The notes below the pieces were generated by a model. That model had not been told where the DNA came from. It saw nothing but the letters and a program-made list of their open reading frames with translations, and ran no database searches. From Poa pratensis (taxonomy: Eukaryota; Streptophyta; Magnoliopsida; Poales; Poaceae): a stretch of DNA of 64,000 bases. The stretch covers positions 73,007,444 to 73,071,443 of the forward strand of contig CAMZMU010000117.1 of assembly GCA_947311845.1 (NCBI GenBank), in the 5' to 3' direction. This document shows, piece by piece, positions 32,250 through 45,146 of this stretch. How positions within the stretch are numbered: the first letter of the stretch is position 1; every line of letters begins with the position of its first letter. The position numbers were made by a program, and so were the translations under genes.

Positions 32250-33157
32250 ACGTCGGGGTTTCCGGTGTCAGCACACGCTATTTCCAGCCTATTGGCACTT
32301 TGGCAGGGAAGATCGAATTCAAGCATTGGCCAACGGAGACACGAATAATTCTACTCCTGCTTGAATCATCCCAACGAATGTTCTACACAAATGTCCTAAA
32401 TCACTGATAAAAAATGCATTGCTCTTACTTCATTTCGCTTTGGTTTGCTCATCTATGCTTGATTTTCATAGAGGGGCCGTCATGGTTGCAACTCCTACCA
32501 TTGGGAAGAAGATGGAGAAGATAGTTACAAAGACATTTGCGAAGCTTTGGGATCCACGTTCCTAAAGGGTTGATTGGGTGGAGAAATTGAGGAAGAAGAG
32601 TCTAGGCAAGATAGGACATCCGATGAATCACTTGCATGATTCACTTATCGGCAGAATTAGGGTACAAATGTGCATTTTCAAAATTATTAAGACTAACTTG
32701 GCACCCTTGCAGTATAATTAAAAACTCCGATGCATTTTACTCTCTTTTTATGACAATATTACCATACAACATATCACATATACATCCAAAGTATCTCCTC
32801 TCTGAATAGAACGCAAGTAAGTACAAATTCACTTTGACTCCCGGATGCATATGTCCCGGTATTTTAAAAACATATAAAATGTTGAAAAAAATCGAAATAA
32901 AATTTCACAAATACATCTTTACATTCTATGTGTTCACAAAGTCAGTTTCGCAAGACAGATATCATCTGCATAAAGTAATAGGGAGATAACTCATTAAACC
33001 AGGTCAAACTACACCAGTAGACATCTCATAAATGGAGTACACTGGAACCAGGCCCTGGTACACATCTAAACAAGTCATATTACAAAGTCAACGCTCATTC
33101 CTACCAGTGCAAATGCCAAACAAATTTATGATCCCCCACACACAGAACACGGCAACA
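32250..33157. other. Intergenic downstream of gene B
   Basis: AT-rich and without a supported gene. The right part is probably the 3' untranslated region of F-box gene B. Confidence 0.5.
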
Positions 33158-36100
33158 TCAAGGTGAGCTGAAGCCTGTGCAAACGAAATTAAAACCTGTG
33201 GGAAAAAAAGGGAAGAGCACAATGAATTCATAGCTTCTTTGCATGAGAAGAATGAAAATTTCTGCACCAGGCAAACGACGCACATATGCAGGTAAATTGC
33301 CTTCTATGATAAGAACTTCACTGGCAATGTAAGTTTATCAAAATATTGCCAAGTCCAACATATGTTACTAAAACAAGATAATTATAAAAATACTAGCTTA
33401 ATTGACATGAAACAGCTGTGAATACGAGAATTCTAGAATATGAAAGAGGCATTCAAAGTCACATTCACAAGATACCAATCGAAGTTTTTTTTGCGGGTAC
33501 ATACAAATTAAAGGTTTTTTTTTGTGTGGGGGGAATATACAAATTAAAGGTTGATGGCAGAAACATATGTAACACAGACAAGGGAAGCATACTTCATACG
33601 ACAATCAGATCTAACCATGTCTGTTTGTACAACAAGATCATAAGCACAACAAAGTGATAAATTCAATCAAGATGAGCAGGATAAAGAATGATACTTTTTG
33701 GATGCTTAAAAGAGTATAAACTGGATAGCCTTCACAATAATGTCAGTAACACCAGTAAGATGAAGTCCATGCTTATATCGTTGTACACATGGTCAATGTA
33801 AAATGTAACTGCAGATCATGCAGTCACTGTAACTTAATCCAAATGTCTATTATAGCCGGGAAGGTCAACATTAGGTGCATGTATGTAGTTATTCCTCCCC
33901 ATTCGACAAATATGACCTACTGAAGCGATTATTGGAGTCTTTTAGTTAGTTTGAGATTTCACAAATTTTAAAAAAGGAAACCTGTCAAACGAAAAGCTTT
34001 GTTACAATTTAAGAAGTAAAACGTATTTGTTTCTAGTTTCAACCATGAACCACAGCAGAGTTTGATTTTCAGCCCAGCTCCAAAACCATCTAAAAGGTAA
34101 TCTCAAGCTAACAAAATTGTCAAGTTCCACAAAACAGCTGGTTTTCACATGCGATTTCGGCTCAGGGGCATATGTGTCAAATTTTATATGCCCAACTCAG
34201 AAAACATGCTCCAAAAACCATAGTACTCATGTTCTCACATCATCCTCCTTCCTCTTTCAGTTGGAGCTCACTGGACAGGGTGCAGAAAAAGAAGAAATCG
34301 ATGGTAGGCGTAAATGAGTTCGTAGGCTAAGTTGGTACGTTGCTCAATGCAATGGTGCATCATGTGGGACATATACCATGTAAGTCGAAGAAAATTACAT
34401 GTAGGGACCACTTGTTGTCAAAATTACCCTAGAACAAATCAATGGGTGATTTGATCGGTTCTATTAATTCAGGACCATATCTAAAATAGTTTTTGAATTG
34501 GAGGCTGCAAAAAGGCCTCATGCAATAGTTGAGTTGAATAGACTTTTCCTTCATGAGCTACGCTTTAAAGATAATTAGCGCCAAAAAAATTACTGGGATT
34601 ATTAACTTTGCAGTTTAAAATTATGTATGGTAACAAGGTGGATATTATTACAGGTTATCTTCTAAAAGAGACAAATTCTTCCCATTTAATCATTATAGTA
34701 GTAAATACATAAAAATTATGAAAAACACTAGTCCATAACAGTGTAAGGCGTATGACAAATAGTTTAAGATATGTCGTGTTTGCTCCTGAAATATGTGGAT
34801 CAAACACTAGATAAGGTTTGTCATCACCTAGATTTCCTCTATGCATCAGAGCGCTAAGCATTCCGTTTGTTAGGGTTCTGAAAGGCAGCAGCCCGGCACT
34901 ATGTTACACCCTCCAGCACAGCCAATTTACCCCGTGTAACCCCATCTAAGCCCACCTCATCAGTCTGTTATCTGAGTAGAGCTAGGGCCTTGGACCCTTG
35001 GTGAACACTAATTTTGTCAAACTTTACTAACCCTGCTTAGACAAAATTGTAATACCTTGAGGCCTCAAGCCAACAAGATAAAACTTAGGGCTTGATTGGA
35101 TACAACTTAATTGTTCAAGGACTGATAAGACTTTTTTCTATTACTAACTAGCACAGTACGTTAGTGCTATATCCGACATAATTTTAAGTAAAAACTGGTG
35201 TGAGGAGCATGCACTGTAATTCAGCTTAACTACCTCATAAATACAGAAGTGCATTCAGAAACTGCGGGAAATTTGTACCCTCTTTTCATTTCGCACATAA
35301 CGCAGACATTTCTACCCGGCATACTTTTTATATAGTTTTAGAGTTCTTTGGTATAATATTCAAACACATTGGAAAATGCAAAAATATAAGAAGCATAAAG
35401 AGTCAAAGAAGTTAACGTACAGCCAGACATTTTTTTCGTTTGCCGGATATTAATTTTCTCAAGAGGTATGCCGTAAGTGCTCAATGACTTCATAATGTTG
35501 TGAAGTCTCTCATCGACCTCTTCACAGGCGACCTCAACTATCTTTAGGTTTTCTGACGCAAATGATTTCTCCAATAAATTGTAGGTTGCTTTCAGTGGTT
35601 CTACATAAAAAGGTATCTGCAACAAGGAAAGTTTTACAATAAGATCAACATTCCTAGGTGACTAGTTGATAACTTCAATAGCATTCATCTAAGGGGGAGA
35701 GCAAATACCTCAAAAAGTTGGAGATAGAGATTTTCTAGAACCGGTGAGTGTTGGAGAATACAAATAAGTGCATCGTGGTCACCAGTCACACACCACTCAC
35801 TGAGTGATAAAGTCTTTAGTTTACTGAATGTAGGGCATCGTCTCAAATCTCTTGCAAGAATAATCTGTATAGTTTATAAGAGCAACAGCAACACTATTAA
35901 ATTTTGAAAATTATAAGACATAACTATATGTAAGTGAACAGAAATTTTTGTCCAAATTTTTGGCTAGGTGCTCAAATCAATGGAAGAAAATCTCAATAAG
36001 TGATGCCATATTATGTAGATCTCTAATTTAGACAGGAACATTTGAATGTTAACCATATTGAAAGCTATCCGAAAACTACCATTGCTCATGTGCTATTGGC

Positions 36101-37214
36101 CGATATTTTTCTAATGTAACAACATTGCCATATACATAAACTTCATAATTCTCTCTACAGATCATATGAACTCCTACATCCCAACTGTTGATATAATATA
36201 GTAGATGCAACCTACTTATGTGTAAGCTTACAAATTTTTAGAGGATGGCAAAAAAGAGAGAACAGTAGAGGTAAAGACAGAAGTAATTGTAGGAGTACCA
36301 ATTCAGGTTCAGCAATCAACTTCAGATTTGTAGCAGCTGACAGACCTTTGAGAAACACAGCCTTCTTTGCTTTCATCATAGCCATAACAACACTCGCAAG
36401 AAGCATCATAACATAAGCGACCACCCATACCGCCGTAGCAACACTCACAAGAAATATCACCACAAATCTCATGATCCAAGGTGCCACGAGTATCCCAACA
36501 AGCACGGCTAAATCTGACTGTTCCTGTTACTAACGCTGGCATGTCTTCAAGAAAAGGAATTAAACCGATGACACCGGTTAGTTGCAGTGAAGTGAGACTC
36601 GGAACAGAAATACGAACCCGTCGTCCCGCATCATAAAGACATCAATCCTCAATGCTCAGACGTTTCAGGGAACGGGAAAAGATCTCTTTAACAGAAATAG
36701 TGCACGCCGTCATCTTCAGCTCCTCCAAGGACGAACAGCTCGAGAAATCAAGGATCTCATCATTTAATATGACTTTAGCAAGCTCCAGGTTGGTCAAGTA
36801 CTGAGATATTACAGGCAGACGAGCAATGGGGAACCGCTTAGAGCCCTCCCTTCTGAAAGCAACACTGAGCACCCGGACTTGGCACAACAAGGCATACCGT
36901 ATCCACAGGTTCACGTAGTGCCCATCGCCTTCTAAGAACTCACTGAAGTTGAGCAGGCACGCGTCCAGGGGCGAGCGGTCGCGGAGGATTAGCAGATAGT
37001 CCATGAACTCGTGGGACTCCTTGACGGGCCTACAGCTGGTGAGGCGAAGCACGGGAATGGACTTCCAGAGGTAGCGCCAGCGCCGGGCGAGCACGCAGGA
37101 CCGCACGGCTTCCTGCTCCTGCAAGAAGGACAGCACGTGCTGCAGCATAGCATCCGGCAGGGCGCTGATGCGGTCGGTGTCGCCCGCCCTTGACGCCTTC
37201 TTGCTCTTCGGCAT
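33158..37214 (-). pseudogene. F-box/LRR/FBD-like gene B, disabled
   Basis: Exons by homology to genes A and C are 37214-36299, 35864-35709 (156 nt), 35616-35421 (196 nt) and 33195-33158 (38 nt, ending GFSSP-stop). All have GT/AG junctions, and the last intron is 2.2 kb. The F-box is intact (ISALPDAMLQHVLSF, CVLARRWRYLWKSIPVL) and LRR-like repeats follow. A TGA at 36644-36642 interrupts SLKRLSIED-stop-CLYD, apparently by a 3-bp duplication. A single-base frameshift near 36360 separates GYDESKE from AVFLKGLSAATNLKLIAEPE. Exons 2 and 3 remain open (CPTFSKLKTLSLSEWC, VEVACEEVDERLHNIMKSLS). At best the gene encodes a 190-residue F-box protein without the FBD region. A chromovirus sits about 140 bp upstream of the start. 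Confidence 0.82.
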
Positions 37215-37352
37215 TCCGTCGAACAGCCTGCGAGCGGTAAATCCTAAGGAGCAAGAAACAAAAGATTTACATCACGCGCACGGACATAGATCCATAGGAG
37301 CACCGTGGAGGATCCGCCGTTGGCAAATGGCAACGGGCGCGGTGGTAAAACC

Positions 37353-37647
37353 TGTTAGCAGGGCGCTACTGATTCACGAGCACAGATGGATTGTATCACA
37401 AATTCAGAGGAATTGGATTACAGATCTAACGGATTCGAGTTCTATTACAAGCAAAAGGTAGACCAGGCCGAAGCCGCCATCTATTCGTCACCGAATATTG
37501 CCGTCGCGTCACGCCTATATAGCTAGCCAATCCCGGACGCCGGCTCAGCTTCGCTGCCAGTCGCTACGAGGATAGCGAGTGCTTTCCTGTCTTGACCGCT
37601 TCTCTCTCAGTACCTCTGCCAGTGGGCCCTCAGGGGCAGTGTTGACA
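37353..37647 (-). repeat. 3' LTR of the Reina-like element
   Basis: 295 bp. Its minus strand begins TGTCAACACTGCC and ends GCTAACA. It is followed on the left by the AAACC target duplication. Confidence 0.9.
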
Positions 37648-40600
37648 TCCCCCCTCCTTGGAAGTCGGCTTGACCCCAAGCCGAGGCTCGTGGGAAACGC
37701 CGTTTCAAATCATCAACGTCTTCCCAGGTCGCCAAGTTCTCTGGCTGGCCAGACCACTGGATCAATGCTTGACTGACCGCTACAGGTCCTTGTTGACGAA
37801 GGCGGCGCTGTAGAACGCGAGTAGGTACGAGATATACATCCAAAGGAGAAGGTAGTGACGATTGTACCTGAACGTTTGGACCAATAGCCTTTTTCAATTG
37901 CGACACATGGATGACCGGGTGTATTCCGCTCGTAGCTGGTAATGCCAATCGATAAGCAACTGATCCAACTCTCTCAAGCACTTCATAAGGACCATAGTAC
38001 TTGAATAAGAGTTTATGATGAGCACGCGGTGCAACAGAGGACTGAATATATGGCTGAAGCTTCAAAAACACAGCATCACCGACAGCAAACGACCGTTCTG
38101 ACCTGTTTTTATCAGCTTGATGCTTCATCCTGAGGCGTACTCTTTCCAAATGCTGACGCAAAACCTCCTGCATCAGATGACGCTCATCAAGCCAAGCTTG
38201 TAAATCTGGAACTGAGCAAGCACTGTCAGCTAACAAACCCAATTGTCTTGGTTGCCTGTTGTACAGAACTTCAAATGGAGACTTGCCAAGAGCTGAGTGC
38301 ATACTTGTGTTATACCAAAACTCTGCTAAGGTCAACCATTGCATCCATTTAGCAGGGCAAGAATGTGTGAAACACCTTAAATATCCCTCTAAGCACTGAT
38401 TTACACGCTCCGTTTGACCATCGGTCTGAGGGTGATAAGAAGAACTCATGGCCAATTTAGTGCCTGTTAATTCAAACAATTGACGCCAAAATTGACTATT
38501 GAACACTCTATCTCGATCTGACACTATCTGCTCAGGTGATCCATGCAATTTGTAGACATGATCAAAGAATGCAGTGGCCACCGTGGATGCGGAAAAGGGA
38601 TGTGCGAGTGGAATAAAGTGAGCAAACCTACTGAACTTATCAACAACCACCAAAATGCAATTGTATCTTCCTGAACGTGGGAGACCTTCAATAAAGTCCA
38701 TAGATATCACTTGCCATGCTGAATCCGGTACTGGTAATGGTTGGAGCATACCTGGATACTTGGCACGGTCAGGTTTAGCTTGTTGACACACCTGACACTC
38801 TTTCACAAATTGATGCACAGCTTTGTTCATGCCCTGCCATATAAACAACTGCTTAATGCGCCTCAGTGTCACTGGAATGCCTGAGTGGCCACCAATTGGG
38901 CTTGAATGCAGTGCTTCGATCACCTGTTGCTGCAAAGCACAATTGACAGGTAACCAGATGCGGCCCTTCTTTCGAATCACACCATCAATCAAGGTGAACT
39001 CATTAACTGATGTGCCAGACAGTATCAACTGTTGCACAAGGATTGAGCTTCGGCATCTTGCTGATATGCATCCAAAACAGCCATGATCCACGCTGGTTGA
39101 GGTTGAGAAATAGCATTAATCGCCATGTCCTGATGAGGTCAGCGAGAAAGAGCATCAGCTACTCGATTTTCAACACCCTTTTTATAGACAATCCGAAATT
39201 GCATGCCCATTAATTTTCCCAGAACTTTGTGTTGCCATGGAGTGTGCAAACGCTGATCAGCTAAGTGTGTCAGGCTAGCATGGTCCGTGCGGATGACAAA
39301 CTCCTTGTGTTGTAAATAAGGTCGCCACTGTTCGACTGCAAGTAATATAGCCATATACTCTTTTTCATAAGTGGAAAGCCCTTTTGATCGTGGTCCTAGT
39401 GCTTTGCTAACAAAAGCTAGTGGATGCTCATGCTGCATCAAGACTGCTCCTATCCCCTCATCTGATGCATCTGTTTCAACAACAAAAGTTGCCGAGAAAT
39501 CCGGTAGAGCAAGTACCGGTGTAGATATCAACACCTTTTTAAGAGCTTCAAAAGCAAATGTGCATTCAGAAGTCCATATGAATGGTGTATTCTTCTTAAG
39601 CAACTGAGTAAGAGGTCTACTGATAGAAACATAGTTCTTGGAGAATTTCCTGTAGTACCCCGTCATACCCAGCACACTCCTGAGTTGCTTGATGTCAATT
39701 GGAATAGGCCACGTGCGAATGGTCTCAATCTTGGACTCATCGGTTGCTACCCCTTGTGCTGAAATCACATGGCCTAAATAATGGACACTTTACTGCGCAA
39801 ATGAGCACTTCGAGAGCTTCACTTTCCATTGGTTTTGCATCAAGGCTTGCAGTATTTCCTTCAAATGTTGCAGATGTAATTCATAGGATTTGCTATACAC
39901 CAGTATATCGTCAAAAAACACTAATGCACTCTTGCGAAGGAATGGTGCCAGTGTCCTGTTCATTTCTGCCTGAAAGGTTGCTGGAGCTCCTGTCAATCCA
40001 AAAGCCATGACAGTGAACTCGAAATGTCCATGATGCGTATGAAAAGCTGTTTTGTGCTCATCTCCTTCAGTCAATCTGATTTGATGGTATCCAGCACGAA
40101 GGTCGAGCTTAGAAAACCATGCAGCTCCATGTAATTCATCTAACAATTCGTCTATAACTGGTAGTGGATATTTACTTTTGACTGTTAATGCATTAAGGTG
40201 CCTGAAATCGACACAAGGGCGCCAAGTGTGATCCTTCTTCCGCACAAGGATCAACGGGGAAGCAAAATTGCTGTGACTGGGTCTGATAACTCCAGAGGCT
40301 AACATCTCATGTATCTGCTTCTCCACTTCATTCTTCAACTCAGGGTTGAAACGATATGGTCTTATCTGGACAGGTCTTGCACCTTCAATCAAAGGAATAG
40401 AATGTGACACTTCTCTTCTTGGCGGCAGTCCCTTTGGTTCCTCAAACACAGATGGAAAAGAATCCAGAATTGCTTGCACTTCTTTTGGTAACACCACTTC
40501 AGTTGTTGTATCAGGATGTAACAAGTGTATCTGAATCATTGAACAAGCTGACACATCAGGCGAATTCCCTTGCATGCAAATCCAACGCCCTTGGTGTTGA

Positions 40601-42174
40601 AATGCTAACCACTTTGCTTTCCAATCAACAAGCTGTGGACTATGTAAAGCAAGCCAATCCATACCGATAATACCATCATAACCTTGCAATGGTAGGATTT
40701 TAAAGGTAGTACAGAATTCCATCTGATCAAACCGCCATTTGCACTGAGGAATATAATTAGTGCACTGCAGTATACCTCCTCCAGCCACCTTAACCCTGCG
40801 AGGGCAAGCTAGTAGCATCTGTCCTGGGATATCAGCTGCAACCGAAGCACTCAAAAATGAATTGCTACTGCCCGAATCCAACAAGAACACCACTGGTTTA
40901 TCTTGGATCCTGCACTGCCAGACAATCGACTGTTCAGGTGCGTGTTCACTTGTACTTACATCTGAAATATGCCATTGTTCCATCATCACATTTACATCCA
41001 TGTCATCGGAAGTATCAGCACTTGCTTCAGAAGATTCAGGATAATTGGCTAAGAACTCCATCATTTCCTGTACCACATGTAGCTGTACTGTGGCTTGACA
41101 TTTATGCTCACGTGAGTAACGCTCACCACATGTGAAGCATAATCCCTTTGCCCGTCTGTAATTCTTCAAGGTTGTCAACTTATCTTCAGTAGAGCGATTG
41201 GAGTCAGAAGTTTTCGAGCCTTCAATCAGACGTCGTTCTTCTGGTGGTTTTGGTTGAAATGCAACCATTGGCAATGCTCTTCGAGAATTTGTTGGTGGTG
41301 CTGCCGTTTGAGGAATCAACCCTTCTCCCACTTCCTCTTGGACACAAGCAATAGTGTACGCCGTGATGAGGTCCTGCGGCAGTTGCACAGCAACAAGTAC
41401 TCGAACAGCAGGCTTCAATCCATCAATGAAGCGAGTTACATAATGCAGGGGATCAGGTTGCTGCTCGTAACCAGACAGTTGGTCCATGATCTCTGCGAAC
41501 TGATGCACATATTCCTCTACCGTCCCAGTCTGAACAAGCTTGTACAAACGACGAATCAGAGACTGATGTTGGCTTCTACCAAAACGCAACTGCACCTCCT
41601 GACAAAATTCCACCCAAGTGAACTTGCGGATAGACGACTGAACTGACGATAACCATCTCGCTGCTGGCCCAATGAACTGCAAGGACGCCAATCGAACCCA
41701 CAATTGCGGTGCGGTCTCATACATGTCAAAATAATCCTCACACTGAATCTGCCACAGCTTTGGATGATCACCCTCGAATTTAGGTACATCCATTTTCGGC
41801 ATCCGAGAACGAGAAGGAAAAGGCCGATCAGCAGTATCATCGTATAAATCGAATGATCTCGGAACTGTAGTGGCGGAAGGATTAGGACGGATACCTCGTG
41901 CCGGAGGTGGTATGTAGGGAGCCGTAGCCCCTACGCCCAACCTCCGTGTCGTTGTAGTCGTGCGGCGCCCCTCTGGGCCGGTCTCCGCGTCGCTCACCGA
42001 GGCGTGCTGATGTAAATCGGGCTCCTCGGTAGCGCCAAGACCAAGTTGCGTCCTCAGCGTCGATTCGACGACGTCGGCGTAGACTTGCATATCCGCGGTG
42101 GCCTTGGATACACGAGCGCGCACCATCGGTTCCACCGTGCGCGTCATGGCGTCGGTGACCAATTGCGAGATCAT
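37607..42174 (-). pseudogene. gag-pol polyprotein of the Reina-like element, with stops and a frameshift
   Basis: Domains in order: gag (WVEFCQEVQLRFGRS), zinc knuckle-like CFTCGERYSREHKC, aspartic protease (FLLDSGSSNSFL), reverse transcriptase (PCVDFRHLNALTVKSKYPLP, FFDDILVYS), RNase H (TDASDEGIGAVL), integrase zinc finger (H-x-H then CQVCQQAK) and DDE core (MDFIEGLP, VSDRDRVF, YHPQTDGQTERVNQ), ending in a chromodomain-like stretch (ALIQWSGQPENLATWEDVDD). Three lesions break it: TAA at 39792-39790 after SKCSFAQ, TGA at 39141-39139 after VADALSR, and a frameshift between about 39090 and 39030. The reading frame ends inside the 3' LTR. Confidence 0.9.
37648..37661 (-). promoter_or_regulatory. 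Polypurine tract of the Reina-like element
   Basis: The minus strand reads CCAAGGAGGGGGGA directly before the 3' LTR. Confidence 0.8.
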
Positions 42175-42358
42175 TGCCTTGAGCTCGTTGTAGCGGCGCT
42201 CCTGCTGCTCTCCGCGTCCTTCGTCAGCGTGTCGTAGATGGCTCGGCCTTCTCCCGTGAGATTCTCCATGATCTCAAGCCTAGCAGCTCTGCGAGATCTC
42301 GTCTCTAGCCTCGAGATGGTGGGGAAAAAATTGGTGGAGAAAAAGGTGGAGGATCTAA

Positions 42359-42372
42359 GGCTCTGAATACCA
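42359..42372 (-). promoter_or_regulatory. Primer binding site, initiator tRNA-Met type
   Basis: The minus strand reads TGGTATTCAGAGCC two bases after the 5' LTR. This is the tRNA-iMet complement (TGGTATCAGAGC) with one extra T. Confidence 0.75.
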
Positions 42373-42374
42373 AA

Positions 42375-42672
42375 TGTTAGCAGGGCGCTACTGATTCACG
42401 AACACAGATGGATTGTATCACGAATTCAGAGGAATTGGATTACAGATCTAACGGGATTCGAGTTCTATTTTACTAGCAAAAGGTAGACCAGGCCGAAGCC
42501 GCCTTCTATTCGCCACCGAATACTGCCGTCGCGTCACGCCTATATAGCTAGCCAATCCCGGACGCCGGCTCAGCTTCACTGCCAGTCGCTACGAGGATAG
42601 CGAGTGCTTTCCTGTCTTGACCGCTTCTCTCTCAGTACCTCTGCCAGTGGGCCCTCAGGGGCAGTGTTGACA
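42375..42672 (-). repeat. 5' LTR of the Reina-like element
   Basis: 298 bp, the transcription-start LTR for the minus strand. A TATATA at 42539-42544 may be its TATA box. Confidence 0.9.
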
Positions 42673-42800
42673 AAACCCTAGATGGACAGGGTGGAGGACG
42701 GATGAAGGCCGACGAGCAGGCGGGATGAAATGGAGACGACAGGGAAGTAGGACAGCTGTCTGGGAGCATCGAGGAGTACAAATGCGAGTACGGCAAAGTG

Positions 42801-43160
42801 TTTTGGCTCCCGAGTTTAAAAAAAAAACGAGTTTTTAAAATAATTTGAAAAAATCCCGGATGTAACCAATGGTGTATCCCACAAACGCAAAAAAAAAGTT
42901 TAAGTTCAAATACTTTGTATTCTGGGCTACACAAAAATTACAAACTCTGATAAATTTGGAGATTTGCAAATATGGATATTCAGATCCACACTTTTATCCT
43001 TTTGTTTATCTCAGAATATAAAGTATTTGAAGTTGATTTTTTGCACGTTCGTGGAAAACATCGTTAGGTACGTTCAGGGTTTTTTCAAGAATTTTTGAAA
43101 CTCGTAATTTTCTTTGATTTGTTTAAAATACCAGGATCACTAGAGTTCGGGAGCACAAAA
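42801..43160. mobile_element. Foldback MITE-like element
   Basis: It has TTTTGGCTCCCGAGTTTA at the left and GTTCGGGAGCACAAAA at the right with an AT-rich, partly self-complementary interior (AAATACTTTGTATTCTG / CAGAATATAAAGTATTT). It resembles the elements at 23323 and 43841 in its CTCCCG ends and A/T-rich arms. Confidence 0.6.
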
Positions 43161-43208
43161 TCTCCTCTCAGCGAGTACGAATTAATTAATTTCAAATTAC
43201 AGTATACT

Positions 43209-43708
43209 AGATTCCTTAAAACCATATGGGCATCTCTAAACTATGTCTGAATTTCTCCATCCATTTGGGGTGTCTGTAGATTAGGGTAACCCAAAAGCAT
43301 CCTACCTAAGTGTCCGAATTTTTCGTTCACTTGCTGTACGTTTGGTTGTCACCGATTTCTCGGCGCCTGCATCAACAAGCCTCCTCATGATGGTCATTTC
43401 AACGGTGGCCGAGACGCTTTTCTCGACGGGGCGAAGAGCCCTAGCCTGGCTCTCCGCAAAAGGCTGACGAGAATGAGAAGCAACAGAGGAGGAGAATAGG
43501 ATGTAGCGGTGACAGATCGATTGGGAGAGGAAAGAACAAGTCGAGGGAGGGAGAGGAGTGACGGGAGAAGGAGGGATAGGGTTTCCTCCTATCCGACAAG
43601 TAAGACAGCGGGAGCTCGAATGCATGTCAAAAAAGCGTAGAGGAAGAAAAATACGAATAAGGGGTTAGTTAATTTTGAATTAGAGCAAGAAGATTCCTTA
43701 AAACCATA
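43209..43708. repeat. 18-bp direct repeat bounding about 460 bp
   Basis: AGATTCCTTAAAACCATA occurs at 43209-43226 and 43691-43708. The enclosed sequence has no recognised protein and no obvious tail. The repeat could be the target duplication of a retroposed piece or a chance duplication. Confidence 0.5.
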
Positions 43709-43840
43709 ATAAAAAATTCTATAACTTTTCTAGGTCATAAAGAATAACTATTTTAATAGATTTTAAAGGAAATTGCACACACTTGCAAGCATGCAAGAAG
43801 AATCCATGCGTAACTGTTCAATTATCGCTCCCTCCCGCAT

Positions 43841-44217
43841 AAAGTGTTTCTTGCACATGGGCACTAGTGCTTTGCTTTTCAAAATCGTATTTTTAGGTCT
43901 CAAAAAATCAACGAAAAATAAATACTTATGTATGCACATCCACAACTAACGCTGCAATTTTCGTAAAAATAATAAAAATATACATTGTATTTTGGGCCAC
44001 AGAAAAAAGGACAAGTTTTGACCCCAAAAAGAATTTTTATATGTGCACAAATTTGGTTTATATGTAGCCCAAAATAAGACGCCTCTTTCACCGAAACTTT
44101 GCAAAAAAAACAACGTATGTGTAAGTATCTGCCGCATAAAAATTGTGATTTTTGAAACTAAAAAAAACAGAATTTGAACTTTTTTAAATCCGGGAGCATT
44201 GTTGCCCGAGTGCACTA
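43841..44217. mobile_element. Foldback MITE, long member of the 23323 family
   Basis: The left end AAGTGTTTCTTGCACATGGG matches the minus-strand end of the 23323-23484 element. The right end CCGGGAGCATTGTTGCCCGA is its imperfect inverse, with arms rich in A/T (TTTTGGGCCACAG / TGTAGCCCAAAAT). Non-coding. Confidence 0.65.
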
Positions 44218-44531
44218 AATCCTCACTCCTCACTCCCGGTCCTAGTTTGTCTTGTCGACCCAGCCTATTTGATAGGTCCAGACCAAGATGGTTATTGGCA
44301 CTCAGCCACCCGCCAGGGCCGCATTTGCCACCATGGCCTTCGAGGAAGGCCTTGGAGCACCTAACAAGAGGAACTAAACAAAAGGAATCATGTCGGGCCT
44401 TTCGGGCCTATAGCTGGCGACGCTAGGTTGCACGTGCATGGAGTCGAGGATGAGCTCATGGACGTTTGGAGCCCCCATACGAGCCAGATCTGCCACGACT
44501 ACTTTCAGCCCATGGGTGGTAGTCCGTGAAC

Positions 44532-44713
44532 CAGGGATGGAGCCAGGAATTGAGCTCAAGGGGGGCGGAGCTAGACTGATTAGTCTTGTGATCTGCATTA
44601 GGGGGGCTAAACTAGCTAAAACATCATAAACAAGGAGCATAGATGGCTAGTTTTCTTAAGAAAATCATGGCCATAGGGGGCGTAGCCCTTGCTCGCCCCT
44701 ATCTCCGTGCCTG
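44532..44713. mobile_element. hAT-type MITE (182 bp) with 8-bp TSD
   Basis: Starts CAGGGATGGAGCCAGG and ends CCCCTATCTCCGTGCCTG. The exact 8-bp duplication CCGTGAAC flanks it at 44524-44531 and 44714-44721. C/G-start ends with an 8-bp TSD are the hAT signature. Confidence 0.9.
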
Positions 44714-45146
44714 CCGTGAACGACATGTTGCGGGGCACGGAGGATAGGTAGGGGCAACCACGTTCGGGTGGAGGCAGAGGGAGCTCCACAAGGCGTCAAG
44801 GAAGAGAAGGCGTTTGCGACACAATTTTTTAAGGATTTTTAAGGAATTTTATGACGAATGCGCATTCTAGATGAAGGTTGCCCCAGACCGCCCCAATCTA
44901 ACTCCCCTTTGCCACCATCCGATTATCATCACTGCAGTGCACTATTACATAATAGTCCCTCAACTTTTCAAAATTAACCGCACTACATGGTAGCTCTACT
45001 TAAATGAAGGGGTATATCGTGTAATCATGGTGCCCGCCCGTGCCCCTAACCTTACCAATTACAACAAACATGCCATCAGGGTGATTTCGCTATACAAATG
45101 TATATGTGTTTATTACAATTTGGAATCATGTATGCAATAGAGAACC

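Larger units (their letters stand above)
37353..42672 (-). mobile_element. Ty3/gypsy chromovirus, Reina-like, full length but disabled
   Basis: LTRs 37353-37647 and 42375-42672 (TGTTAG...TTGACA on the plus strand) are flanked by an exact AAACC duplication at 37348-37352 and 42673-42677. On the minus strand the element reads LTR, primer site, gag-pol, polypurine tract, LTR. Size (5.3 kb), short LTRs, an initiator-Met-type primer site and an integrase with a chromodomain-like end point to the Reina clade of chromoviruses. The LTRs differ at roughly seven positions plus small indels by eye. Confidence 0.92.
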
